From CANKHJ01 sp035556495 (lineage in GTDB: Bacteria > Pseudomonadota > Alphaproteobacteria > Rhizobiales > Xanthobacteraceae), in NCBI GenBank assembly GCA_035556495.1, contig DATMEW010000058.1:1-32605 (forward strand): a stretch of 32,605 nt of DNA, read 5' to 3'. Shown one piece after another: positions 23,183 through 31,403 of this stretch (the first letter of the stretch is position 1; every line of letters starts with the position of its first letter). A model generated the notes under the pieces. That model was not told the DNA's origin. It made no database searches and was given only the letters and a program-made list of their open reading frames with translations. The position numbers were made by a program, and so were the translations under genes.

Positions 23183-23219
23183 CGTGTGAAGTGGGTTCCG
23201 GTTCGCGTCGAGAAAACGC
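23176..23219. repeat. Dispersed Rhizobiales-type palindromic extragenic repeat
   Basis: A 44-base element between topA and rnr begins GCGTTTTC and ends GAAAACGC (rather, GAGAAAACGC), with GAAGTGGGTTCCGGTTCGCG between. From memory, this matches an extragenic repeat seen many times in Rhizobiales genomes (reverse strand: ACGCGAACCGG...CCACTTC flanked by AAAACGC arms). It would fold into a long imperfect hairpin. Confidence 0.65.
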
Positions 23220-23285
23220 CCCAAGATATAGCCGGCCCTGCTCCTGACCGGTTCAGGTGGGGTTGGCCGCACATCCGGATTCCGC

Positions 23286-25709
23286 GTGAAACCACCCCGA
23301 GGCACTTCAGGCAGCCTTCCCTCCAAGGAAGACATTCTCGCCTTCATCGCAGCCCAGCCCGGCAAGGTCGGGACGCGGGAGATCGCGCGGGAATTCGGCC
23401 TGAAGAACGCGGACCGCGCCGCCCTGCGCGCCATCCTCCGGGAACTTGCGGACGAGGAGCGGATCGAGGGCAACAAGCACAAGCTTCACCCCGTTGGCGC
23501 GCTCCCCTCCGTAGTGCTGGCCGATATCACCGCCCGGGACCGGGACGGCGAATTTCTCGCCACGCCGACCGAGTGGGACGAGGAGACCCAAGGCCCCGCG
23601 CCGAAAATCCGCATCCGCACCCCGCGCAAGGCAAAGCCCGGCGAGGCCGGCGGCGTCGGCGACCGGGCGCTGGTGCGCCTCGACAATCCGCACCCCGGCG
23701 ACGAGACCGGCCTTCGCAGCGGCCGCGTCATCAAGGTGCTGGATCGCGCCCGGCGGCGCATCCTCGGTATCTATCGCGCACTGCCGAACGGCGCGGCGCG
23801 GCTGCTCCCCATCGACAAGAAGGAGATCGGCCGCGAGCTGGCGATCCCGCTCGGCATGGGCGGCGACGCGCAGGACGGCGACCTCGTCTCCGTGGAAGTG
23901 ACGAACCGGCGCGGCTTCGGCCTCGCCGTCGCGCGCGTGGCGGAGCGGCTGGGTTCGCTCAGCAGCGAGAAGGCGGTGAGCCTCATCGCCATCAACGCCC
24001 ATGGCATTCCGCATGTCTTTCCCGCCGCCGTGACCCGGGAAGCAGAAGCCGCGCGCCCCGCCGACATGGCGCACCGCGAGGACTGGCGCGCCTTGCCGCT
24101 CGTCACCATCGACCCGCCCGACGCCAAGGACCATGACGACGCCGTCCATGCGGCAGCGGATACCGATCCCGCCAACAAGGGCGGCTTCATCATCACCGTC
24201 GCCATCGCGGACGTTGCTTATTTCGTGCGGCCCGGCGGCGCGCTGGATCGCGAGGCGCTGCTGCGCGGCAATTCGGTCTATTTCCCGGATCGCGTCGTGC
24301 CGATGCTGCCCGAGCGCATCTCCAACGACCTGTGTTCGCTGCGGCCCGATGAGGACCGTGCCGCCCTCGCCGTGCGCATGATCGTGACTGCGGAAGGCCG
24401 CAAGATCCGCCACAGCTTCCACCGCATCATGATGCGGTCCCATGCCCGGCTCGCCTATGCGCAGGCGCAGGCCGCCGTCGACGGCATGACCGACGAGATC
24501 ACCGCGCCGCTGCTCGACGACGTGCTGAAGCCGCTCTATGCCGCCTATGATGCGCTCAAGATTGCGCGCGCCGCGCGCCATCCCCTCGACCTCGACCTGC
24601 CGGAGCGCAAGATCCTGCTCAAGGCGGATGGCACCGTGGACCGCGTCGTGATGCCGGAGCGGCTCGACGCCCACCGGCTGATCGAGGAATATATGATCCT
24701 CGCCAATGTCGCGGCGGCGGAGACGCTGGAGCGCAAGCGCACGCCGCTGATCTATCGCGTCCATGACGAGCCCTCGCCGGAGAAGCTGGAGAATCTCCGC
24801 GTCTTCCTCGGCACCATCGGCATCGCTTTGCCCAAGGGCGGCATCACCCGGCCGGAGCAGTTCAACCACATCCTCGCCCGGGTGAAGGGCCGCGACGTGG
24901 AGCATGTCGTCAACGAGGTCGTGCTGCGCAGCCAGGCCCAGGCGGAATATGCCGCGGAGAATTACGGCCACTATGGCCTCAACCTCCGGCGCTACGCCCA
25001 TTTCACCTCCCCGATCCGCCGCTATGCCGACCTGATCGTGCATCGCGCGCTAATCAGTGCTGAAAATCTCGGCGCGGGCGGCCTGCCGCCGGGCACCGAC
25101 GTCATGGCGCTGAACGAGATCGGCGCGACGATTTCCGCCGCCGAACGCCGCGCCATGAAAGCCGAGCGGGAGACCAACGACCGGCTCATCGCCCATTTCC
25201 TCGGCGACCGCATCGGCGCGCGGTTCGAGGGCCGCATCGCCGGCGTCACCTCGGCCGGCCTTTTCGTGAAGCTGGATGGCACCGGCGCGGACGGCTTCAT
25301 TCCGGCGCGGACCATCGGCAACGACTATTACCGCTATCGCGAGGACGCCCATGCCACGGTGGGAGAGCGGACCGGCGAGAGCTACCGGCTCGGCGATGCC
25401 GTCACCGTGCGGCTCGTGGAAGCGGTGCCGGTGGCCGGCGCCTTGAGATTCGAAATCCTCTCCGAAGGCCGCTATGACATCGGCCGGACGTCCGGTTCGG
25501 TGCGCCGCTCCGGCAAGGTCACGCTGCGTGACGCCGCCGGCGGCGCGGACCGAACCGCAGGCGATGGCGCCGGAAAGAAGGCCGGCGCACGCAAGAAAGC
25601 TGGCATGCGAAAGGCCATGGCGAAAAAGTCCAGAGCCGGCGCACGCAAGGCCGGCCCGAGTAAAGTAGGCAAAGGCAAGCCGCCCAAGGGAAAGGCTCCG
25701 ATGGCATGA
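23286..25709 (+). CDS. rnr: RNase R, 3'-5' exoribonuclease
   Basis: An 807-residue RNase II-family enzyme that degrades structured RNA from the 3' end. It has a winged-helix N-terminal domain (SKEDILAFIAAQPGKVGTREIAREFGL), cold-shock-like domains, and the RNB catalytic centre with IDPPDAKDHDDAV (D276, D279, D282, D284, D285 region). HFTSPIRRYADLIVHRAL follows, then an S1 RNA-binding domain (RFEGRIAGVTSAGLFVKLDGTGADGFIP). The last 50 residues are a Lys/Arg/Gly/Ala tail (KKAGARKKAGMRKAMAKKSR), which in this family helps unwind duplex RNA. No ATG fits the N-terminus, so GTG 23286 is used. The stop overlaps the next gene by four bases. Confidence 0.95.
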   Translation: MKPPRGTSGSLPSKEDILAFIAAQPGKVGTREIAREFGLKNADRAALRAILRELADEERIEGNKHKLHPVGALPSVVLADITARDRDGEFLATPTEWDEETQGPAPKIRIRTPRKAKPGEAGGVGDRALVRLDNPHPGDETGLRSGRVIKVLDRARRRILGIYRALPNGAARLLPIDKKEIGRELAIPLGMGGDAQDGDLVSVEVTNRRGFGLAVARVAERLGSLSSEKAVSLIAINAHGIPHVFPAAVTREAEAARPADMAHREDWRALPLVTIDPPDAKDHDDAVHAAADTDPANKGGFIITVAIADVAYFVRPGGALDREALLRGNSVYFPDRVVPMLPERISNDLCSLRPDEDRAALAVRMIVTAEGRKIRHSFHRIMMRSHARLAYAQAQAAVDGMTDEITAPLLDDVLKPLYAAYDALKIARAARHPLDLDLPERKILLKADGTVDRVVMPERLDAHRLIEEYMILANVAAAETLERKRTPLIYRVHDEPSPEKLENLRVFLGTIGIALPKGGITRPEQFNHILARVKGRDVEHVVNEVVLRSQAQAEYAAENYGHYGLNLRRYAHFTSPIRRYADLIVHRALISAENLGAGGLPPGTDVMALNEIGATISAAERRAMKAERETNDRLIAHFLGDRIGARFEGRIAGVTSAGLFVKLDGTGADGFIPARTIGNDYYRYREDAHATVGERTGESYRLGDAVTVRLVEAVPVAGALRFEILSEGRYDIGRTSGSVRRSGKVTLRDAAGGADRTAGDGAGKKAGARKKAGMRKAMAKKSRAGARKAGPSKVGKGKPPKGKAPMA

Positions 25710-26155
25710 CAGAAACCATCACCTTCACGGCCAAAAAGCCCCGCGACCGCAGCATCTGGATCGCCATGCTCCGCGGTTTCGCCACGCGCTGTCCGCATTG
25801 CGGCCAGGGGCGGATGTTCCGCACTTTCCTCAAGGTCAATCCCACCTGCCCCGCCTGCGGCGAGGCGCTCCACCATCACCGTGCCGACGATGCGCCGCCC
25901 TATTTTGTCATCACCATCGTCGGCCATATCGTGGTGCCGCTGTCGCTGGCCATGGAACTGGCCTATGCTCCGCCCTACTGGCTTCACTTCGCGCTCTGGG
26001 TACCGATGACGCTTCTTCTCTCGGTCGGCTTTCTTCAGCCCGTGAAGGGAGCCATCGTCGGACTGCAATGGGCGCTGCGAATGCACGGCTTCGACCCGGA
26101 TGCGCGGGACGATCTTTCCCTGACGGAGCACGATCCCGTTGTCGGCCGGCAGTGA
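25706..26155 (+). CDS. DUF983 family zinc-ribbon membrane protein
   Basis: A 149-residue protein of the DUF983 family, which has no settled function. It starts with a cytoplasmic zinc ribbon (C-P-H-C-G at about 31-35, C-P-A-C-G at about 48-52) linked by a loop containing GQGRMFRTFLKVNP. Two to three membrane segments follow (FVITIVGHIVVPLSLAMELAY, WLHFALWVPMTLLLSVGFLQPVKGAIVGLQ). The gene overlaps the rnr stop by ATGA and is followed by the Nudix gene with a 17-base overlap, so the three are translationally linked. The conserved rnr-DUF983-Nudix order is itself a family signature in Rhizobiales. Confidence 0.9.
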   Translation: MTETITFTAKKPRDRSIWIAMLRGFATRCPHCGQGRMFRTFLKVNPTCPACGEALHHHRADDAPPYFVITIVGHIVVPLSLAMELAYAPPYWLHFALWVPMTLLLSVGFLQPVKGAIVGLQWALRMHGFDPDARDDLSLTEHDPVVGRQ

Positions 26156-26873
26156 AACCCCGGACAGGGCGCAGCCCTATCGCCGCCCGCGTGACGCCGC
26201 GACGCTGATCCTCGTCGACCGCTCCGAAGGGCCGCCGCGCGTGCTGCTGGGCAAGCGTCACCATGGCCATGTCTTCATGCCGGGCAAATTCGTGTTTCCC
26301 GGCGGACGCGCGGAAGCGATGGACCGCCACGCGCCCTTCTCCAGCCCGCTCCATGCCGCCGCCGAGGCCAAGCTCATGCAGCGGATCGCCCGGCCGAGCC
26401 CGGCCAAGGCGCGGGCGCTGGCGCTGGCCTCGATCCGCGAGACCTACGAGGAAACCGGGCTGCTGCTCGGCGCGCGCACAGGCGACGGGATGACCGTGAA
26501 GCGGCGGCGGCCCAGCAGGCAGACGCCGTGGCAGGCGTTCGCCGATGCCGGCATCGCGCCGGACCTCTCTGCGATCTCCTTCGTCGCCCGCGCGGTCACG
26601 CCGCCGCAGCGCAACCGGCGCTACGACACCCGCTTCTTCGCGGCCGACGCCAGCACCGTCGCGCACCGGATCGACGGCATGGTCAGCGAATCCACCGAGC
26701 TGGTGGAACTCGTCTGGGTGCCGATCGCGGATACGCAGCACCTTGACCTGCCCGGCATCACCCGCCGCGTGCTCAGCGAGTTGCAGACTCGCATCGCGGA
26801 AGGGTTCGACCACGATCTGCCGGTGCCGTTCTTCTTCACGCGGCGCGGCAAGTTCAGCCGCGAACTGCTCTGA
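26139..26873 (+). CDS. Nudix hydrolase, NUDT19-like
   Basis: A 244-residue Nudix hydrolase. The Nudix box is split: FPGGRAEAMD (start of the G-x5-E part) is separated from the helix IRETYEETGLLLG (R-E-x2-E-E-x-G) by about 45 residues. This pattern occurs in NUDT19/RP2p-like enzymes, several of which hydrolyse coenzyme A derivatives. That activity is a reasonable but untested guess here. No ATG or GTG fits the N-terminus, so TTG 26139, inside the end of the DUF983 gene, is the apparent start. The C-terminal part (PVPFFFTRRGKFSREL) resembles other alphaproteobacterial members. Confidence 0.85.
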   Translation: MSAGSETPDRAQPYRRPRDAATLILVDRSEGPPRVLLGKRHHGHVFMPGKFVFPGGRAEAMDRHAPFSSPLHAAAEAKLMQRIARPSPAKARALALASIRETYEETGLLLGARTGDGMTVKRRRPSRQTPWQAFADAGIAPDLSAISFVARAVTPPQRNRRYDTRFFAADASTVAHRIDGMVSESTELVELVWVPIADTQHLDLPGITRRVLSELQTRIAEGFDHDLPVPFFFTRRGKFSRELL

Positions 26874-26919
26874 CGATCCGCACCGGCCATTCGCGAACAG
26901 ACAAGAAAAAGAGGAAACC

Positions 26920-28512
26920 ATGGAGGCGGATTACGTCATCGTCGGCGCGGGCTCCGCGGGCTGCGTTCTCGCGGACCGGCTGAGCGAAAGCGGCGCGCAG
27001 GTGCTGCTGCTGGAAGCCGGCCCCCGCGATCTCTCCCCGCTCATCCATGTTCCGGCCGGCGTGATCCTGCTGCGCGGCCATCCCGTGCTCGACTGGAATT
27101 TCGACGGCGCGGCGACACCCTCCATCGGCGGACGCCGCATGAAATATCCGCGGGGCCGCACGCTGGGGGGCACGAGTTCGACCAACGGCATGAATTTCGT
27201 GCGCGGCCATCCCGCCGATTTCGACGGATGGGCGCAGGCCGGCTGCCGCGGCTGGAGCTATGACGAGGTGCTGCCCTTCTTCCGTTCCATCGAGGACACG
27301 GACGAAGGCGACGAGCATTATCGCGGCCGCAAAGGCCCGCTGCGGGTCGAGCCTTACACGTCGATCCTGCCGCTCACCCACAAGGTCGTCGCGGCCGCGC
27401 AGGAGACCGGCCACCGCCTGATCCCGGATATCAACGGACCGGACCTCGAAGGCATCGGCTATTCGCAGATGTCGCGGCGCGGCCGGTTTCGGCAGTCCAC
27501 CGCCGCAACCTTCCTGAGGCGCGCGAAGCGCCGGCCGAACCTGCGGATCGAAACCGGCATGCTGGCGCAGCATCTTGTGTTCGAGGGCCGGCGCTGCATC
27601 GGCGTCGCCTGCCGCCGCGCCGGACAGGACATTACCGTGCGCGCCCGGCGCGAGGTGATCGTCAGCACCGGCACGGTGAAATCTCCGCAACTGCTGCAAC
27701 TCTCCGGCATCGGCCCGGCCGCGCATCTGCAACGCCTCGGCGTCGCGGTGTTGCAGGATGCGCCCGGCGTCGGCGCCAACCTCGCGGATCACTATGCCGC
27801 CGGCGTCTCCACCCGCGTGAAGGACGTGCTCACGGTCAATCAGGTGCGGCGCTTCCCCCGGCTCGGCTGGGAAATGGTGCGCTGGGCGCTGACCGGACAG
27901 GGCGCGCTGACTTATGGCGCGTCCACGGCCTCGATCTTCTGCCGCAGCCGCGAGGGCCTCGACAGCCCGGACATCCAGTTGCTGGTGTTTCCCGGCAGCT
28001 TCGATCTGCGCAACATCACGGAACTTGAGCGCGAGCCCGGCCTGCGCATCCTCGCCTCCGCCGCCCGCCCGCGCAGCCGGGGCACGGTGATGGCTGTCTC
28101 GCCCGACCCCATGGCCGCGCCGGAAATCCAGCCGAACTACCTGTCGGACCCTGACGACCTGCGCGTGATCGTCGCCGGCATCCGGGTCGCCCGCGCGATC
28201 ATGGCCGCACCCGCCCTTGCCGATGTCATGGTGCGGGAAACCAGCCCCGGCCCGGACGCCGGGACCGACGCCGCGCTGGAGGCCCATATCCGCGCCACAG
28301 GCTCCACGGTCCATCACCTCGTCGGCACCTGCCGGATGGGCGAGGACGCCGGCGCCGTGGTCGATTCGCGCCTGCGGGTCCGGGGCGTCGAGGGTCTGCG
28401 CGTGGTCGATGCCTCCGTCATGCCGCAGGTCACGGCCGGCAACACCAACGCCCCGACGATCATGATCGGAGCCAAAGGCGCGGCCATGATTCTTGAGGAT
28501 GCGCGGGGGTAG
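26920..28512 (+). CDS. GMC-family FAD oxidoreductase (choline/alcohol dehydrogenase-like)
   Basis: A 530-residue glucose-methanol-choline oxidoreductase. The FAD fold is at the N-terminus (YVIVGAGSAGCVLADRLSESG, VLLLEAGPRD). GMC signature 1 is YPRGRTLGGTSSTNGMNFVRGHPADFDGWA. Signature 2 is GTVKSPQLLQLSGIGPA. The catalytic histidine region is STVHHLVGTCRMG, with the partner Asn in AGNTNAPTIMIGAKGA. It oxidises an alcohol to an aldehyde; the substrate is unknown, and choline is only the default name of the group. There is no betB (betaine aldehyde dehydrogenase) nearby. ATG 26920 has AAGAGGAAA just upstream. It is inserted between the conserved Nudix gene and rpmG and is probably a lineage-specific addition. 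Confidence 0.9.
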   Translation: MEADYVIVGAGSAGCVLADRLSESGAQVLLLEAGPRDLSPLIHVPAGVILLRGHPVLDWNFDGAATPSIGGRRMKYPRGRTLGGTSSTNGMNFVRGHPADFDGWAQAGCRGWSYDEVLPFFRSIEDTDEGDEHYRGRKGPLRVEPYTSILPLTHKVVAAAQETGHRLIPDINGPDLEGIGYSQMSRRGRFRQSTAATFLRRAKRRPNLRIETGMLAQHLVFEGRRCIGVACRRAGQDITVRARREVIVSTGTVKSPQLLQLSGIGPAAHLQRLGVAVLQDAPGVGANLADHYAAGVSTRVKDVLTVNQVRRFPRLGWEMVRWALTGQGALTYGASTASIFCRSREGLDSPDIQLLVFPGSFDLRNITELEREPGLRILASAARPRSRGTVMAVSPDPMAAPEIQPNYLSDPDDLRVIVAGIRVARAIMAAPALADVMVRETSPGPDAGTDAALEAHIRATGSTVHHLVGTCRMGEDAGAVVDSRLRVRGVEGLRVVDASVMPQVTAGNTNAPTIMIGAKGAAMILEDARG

Positions 28513-28629
28513 GAGAAACGCCCCGTCACGGGGGCTCAAATCACTCTCCTGCTACCATCGTTCCCCTGTCGCGGACGAGCGCAATGGCCGGCACGCCGCC
28601 CCGCGATCGCCCTCGCCCGCAGCGTTTTC

Positions 28630-28657
28630 TTGACATCGGCGGGCCGATGGGTAGTTT
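28630..28657 (+). promoter_or_regulatory. Putative rpmG promoter
   Basis: A perfect TTGACA (in CTTGACA, as preferred by alphaproteobacterial housekeeping promoters) is followed after 16 bases by TAGTTT, which matches three of six -10 positions. It lies about 70 bases before the rpmG start. Confidence 0.45.
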
Positions 28658-28724
28658 GCCGCCAACCGAACCGGGGCGCGGCCCCGCCGATCCTTCAGTT
28701 TTGCCCCAGTTTTGAGGTCGCCCG

Positions 28725-28892
28725 ATGGCCAAGGCCACCACCATCAAGGTCAAGCTCGTCTCTTCCGCCGATACCGGCTTCTATTACGTCACGAAGAAGA
28801 ATTCGCGGACGATGACGGACAAGCTGACCAAGAAGAAATACGATCCGGTCGCGAAGAAGCACGTCGAATTCCGCGAAGCCAAGATCAAGTAA
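28725..28892 (+). CDS. rpmG: Ribosomal protein bL33
   Basis: A 55-residue basic protein with the bL33 pattern MAKATTIKVKLVSSADTG, then FYYVTKKNSRTMTDKLTKKK and YDPVAKKHVEFREAKIK. It is a component of the large ribosomal subunit near the exit site. The cysteines of the zinc-binding form are absent, so this is the zinc-independent type usual in proteobacteria. The gene is short and monocistronic, with a plausible promoter upstream and a clear terminator 80 bases downstream. Confidence 0.97.
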   Translation: MAKATTIKVKLVSSADTGFYYVTKKNSRTMTDKLTKKKYDPVAKKHVEFREAKIK

Positions 28893-28971
28893 GCCAGAAT
28901 CGGGCGAGCCTGGATCAGGCAAACGCCTGCCGGGCCGGATCTGCCGGAACCAGACTGTCGGAAAGCAAAAC

Positions 28972-28993
28972 GGGCGCCTCGCGGCGCCCTTTT
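28972..28993 (+). terminator. Intrinsic terminator after rpmG
   Basis: A perfect 7-bp stem GGGCGCC/GGCGCCC with a TCGC loop is followed by TTTTCGTTT and preceded by AAAAC. Confidence 0.85.
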
Positions 28994-29383
28994 CGTTTAT
29001 CGGCAGCATGTATCGACGATCGATAATGTGTGACCGGCAATATGTATCGACGGTTGAGAAAAGCGTGCCGCAACATGCTGCATGCTGGAAAATGGTGGCC
29101 GGTCGGAAGCGGCATCATGAGGAGGCCACTCGTTCCGCTTCCGAACCGGCCAACCCCACGGACCCAGGAGATGCGGCGGACCTGAGCACCCCGCAGGGTT
29201 TGGACGGAGGCTCATAACCGATCGTTATAAGCCAAACTGTTGGAACAAATCTAACGCAACCTGCCCGGAAATCAATGGTTGAACCGCCTCCAACGGGCAG
29301 CAAACAGTGCAACAATTCGTTAGGGTTACTCGACCCTTTATCTATGGAGGTTCTATAATACCGTATTGCTCCGACTATCCCGC
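28994..29383. other. Long intergenic region between rpmG terminator and pleD 3' end
   Basis: About 390 bases without a convincing gene. A plus-strand open frame (29008-29217) lacks a ribosome site and any recognisable motif. The left part has two copies of a 17-18 base motif (CGGCAGCATGTATCGACG at 29001 and CGGCAATATGTATCGACG at 29035). A palindrome CATGC-T-GCATG lies at 29074-29084. The right part is less GC-rich and contains a small inverted repeat AGGGT-N6-ACCCT (29322-29337), possibly a weak pleD terminator. Nothing else is evident. Confidence 0.5.
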
Positions 29384-30754
29384 TCAGGCCGCGGCCGGCA
29401 CGACCCGGTTCCGTCCGTCCCGCTTGGCTCGGTAGAGCGCCTCGTCCGCCCGCTTCAACAGCGTCGCAACACTGTCTTCGGGCCGCAGTTCCCCGATCCC
29501 GACCGAGATCGTGACTTCCACCCCCCGCGACTGCTGGTAGATCGGAAAAAGCTCGCTGGCGACGCGACGACGCAGGCGTTCGGCAACCATGGTCGCCACG
29601 CCGAGGTCGGTCTCCGGCATCACGATGACGAATTCTTCCCCGCCGAAGCGGCATGCGAGGTCGATCCCGCGGACCGCCTTGCGGATGCGCATCGCGAATT
29701 CCCGCAGCACGTCATCACCGGCATCATGACCATAGGTGTCGTTGATGGATTTGAAGTGGTCGATATCGAGCACCATCACGGCCAGGGATTTGTGATCCCG
29801 CCGCCCCTGCTCGATCAGGGTCGCCAGATGACTTTCAAGATATCGGCGGTTGAACAGGCCGGTCAGCCCATCGGTGATCGCCATCTCCAGCGAAAGCTGG
29901 ACATTATCCCGCAACTGTTCGGTGTAACGCTTGCGCCGCACCTGCGTGCGGCATCGCGCCAGCAACTCATCCTTCTGCACCGGGCGCGCAAGATAATCGT
30001 TCACGCCGATCTCCAGCGCCCGGGCAAGTCGTGCGCTGTTATCCGCATCGGCCAGCGCCAGGATCGGAATGTTCCGGGTCCGCTCCAGCGAGCGCATCTG
30101 GCTGCACAGGCGCAGGCCGTCAAAGTCGTTCAGGCTGAGCGATACGACGATCAGGTCGAACGCATTCTCCGCTGCATGGAACAGAGCGAGATTCGGATCG
30201 GTCTCGACCTCGACCTCATGTTCAGCCGCCAGAACGCTGACGATGCGCTCGTAGGACGAGCGGCGATCGTCCACCACGAGCACCCGTCCGCCGCGGCCGG
30301 TCTCCGCCATCGCGTCGAGTTCACGATGGCGAATGCCGATCTCCTGCGAGGTCAGCGCCCGCATGCGCAATTCATCAGTCATCATCTTGAGCCGTGTCAG
30401 CGAACGCACCCGCGCGATCAGCGCTACATCCGAAACCGGCTTGGTGAGAAAATCGTCGGCGCCGGCCTCCAGACCGCGCACGCGATCAGCCGGCTGGTCG
30501 AGCGCCGTCACCATGACGACGGGCAGATGATGGGTTTCAGGCGTGGCCTTCAGCCGCCGGCACACCTCGAAGCCGTCCATATCCGGCATCATCACATCCA
30601 GCAGCACCATGTCGCATTCGCCGCGCGCGCAGATCTCAAGCGCCTGCGCGCCGTTGGTGGCCGAGACGACGTCGAAATATTCCGCCAGAAGCCGCGCCTC
30701 CAGCAGCTTCACATTCACCGGGATATCGTCAACAACGAGGATGCGCGCCGTCAT
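29384..30754 (-). CDS. pleD: PleD, REC-REC-GGDEF diguanylate cyclase
   Basis: A 456-residue response regulator that makes cyclic di-GMP and, in Caulobacter, drives the motile-to-sessile polar transition after phosphorylation by PleC/DivJ. The first receiver has the acidic pair D9-D10 and phospho-acceptor D53 (MVLLDVMMPD). The second receiver is degenerate: the acceptor position in LIVVSLSLND is serine, as expected of an adaptor domain. The catalytic GGEEF is at 371-375, and the product-inhibition site R362-G-I-D365 lies five residues before it. Numbering is within three residues of Caulobacter PleD. ATG 30754 is used; a GTG one codon earlier is possible. It follows divK by 11 bases. Confidence 0.96.
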   Translation of the reverse strand: MTARILVVDDIPVNVKLLEARLLAEYFDVVSATNGAQALEICARGECDMVLLDVMMPDMDGFEVCRRLKATPETHHLPVVMVTALDQPADRVRGLEAGADDFLTKPVSDVALIARVRSLTRLKMMTDELRMRALTSQEIGIRHRELDAMAETGRGGRVLVVDDRRSSYERIVSVLAAEHEVEVETDPNLALFHAAENAFDLIVVSLSLNDFDGLRLCSQMRSLERTRNIPILALADADNSARLARALEIGVNDYLARPVQKDELLARCRTQVRRKRYTEQLRDNVQLSLEMAITDGLTGLFNRRYLESHLATLIEQGRRDHKSLAVMVLDIDHFKSINDTYGHDAGDDVLREFAMRIRKAVRGIDLACRFGGEEFVIVMPETDLGVATMVAERLRRRVASELFPIYQQSRGVEVTISVGIGELRPEDSVATLLKRADEALYRAKRDGRNRVVPAAA

Positions 30755-30765
30755 CACACACCTTT

Positions 30766-31137
30766 TCAGGCAGGTCCGAGAAACTGGCGGACCGTTTCGA
30801 TGAATTTTCCAACTGAAATAGGTTTCGAGAGATAGGCTTCGCAGCCGCCCTCGCGGATGCGTTCCTCGTCACCCTTCATGGCGAAGGCCGTGACGGCAAC
30901 GACGGGGATGGCTTTCAGCTCGGCATCGTCCTTGATCCATTTGGTGACTTCCAGCCCCGAGACCTCGGGAAGCTGGATGTCCATCAGGATCAGGTCCGGC
31001 CGATAGCGGCGCGCAAGCTCGATGGCTTCGATGCCGTTGCGTGTGCCGACCGTCGCATAACCATGTGCTTCCAACAGATCGTTGAAAAGCTTCATGTTGA
31101 GTTCGTTGTCTTCAACGATGAGGACGGTTTTAGGCAT
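30766..31137 (-). CDS. divK: DivK, single-domain response regulator
   Basis: A 123-residue stand-alone receiver protein. In Caulobacter and Rhizobiales, DivK~P binds DivL and so reduces CckA kinase activity, controlling CtrA and the asymmetric cell cycle. MPKTVLIVEDNELNMKLF provides the acidic pair E9-D10, DLILMDIQLPE the phospho-acceptor D53, VAVTAFAMKGDEERI the conserved T/A region, and YLSKPI the lysine. Start ATG 31137 is chosen from homologous length; the open frame continues upstream without homology. It is the first gene of a divK-pleD operon on the minus strand, the standard arrangement. A GANTC methylation site lies 39 bases upstream. Confidence 0.96.
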   Translation of the reverse strand: MPKTVLIVEDNELNMKLFNDLLEAHGYATVGTRNGIEAIELARRYRPDLILMDIQLPEVSGLEVTKWIKDDAELKAIPVVAVTAFAMKGDEERIREGGCEAYLSKPISVGKFIETVRQFLGPA

Positions 31138-31403
31138 CGCCGCCTCTCCGACGGTCAAGACAGGGGGAGCATCGCGAATCGACGCTCCGCAAACGCCTGC
31201 CTCACATGTTAACATGAGCTACCAGCGATATGTTACGGAAACCCTAATTCATTGGAATAATGAAGGTTTTTGATGGCCTTGCGATGTTGTTGCAAGACTT
31301 TCCCGCCGGCCTTGGCGGACGCTGATCCCCAGCGGGACGAAGGACTTGTCACCGGCCTGAAAGACGTCCACTTCATGGCGGGGAATACGCTGGAACGCGC
31401 CGC
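31138..31403. other. Intergenic region between divK and the small membrane ORF
   Basis: This region must contain the divK promoter on the minus strand. It has one GANTC site (31176-31180), the target of CcrM methylation in alphaproteobacteria, and a palindromic CATGTTAACATG (31205-31216). A 47-codon plus-strand frame (31273-31416) has no clear support. No RNA gene was recognised. Confidence 0.4.

Noticed and set aside
29008..29217. 69-codon frame after rpmG
   Set aside because: No ribosome site, no homology recalled, and it lies across direct repeats; kept only as intergenic sequence.
29366..30835. 489-codon plus-strand frame opposite pleD
   Set aside because: PleD domains with correct residue numbering are encoded on the minus strand; the plus frame has no motif.
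31154..31160. TTGAC on the minus strand upstream of divK
   Set aside because: Only about 20 bases from the divK ATG, so the matching -10 would overlap the start codon.
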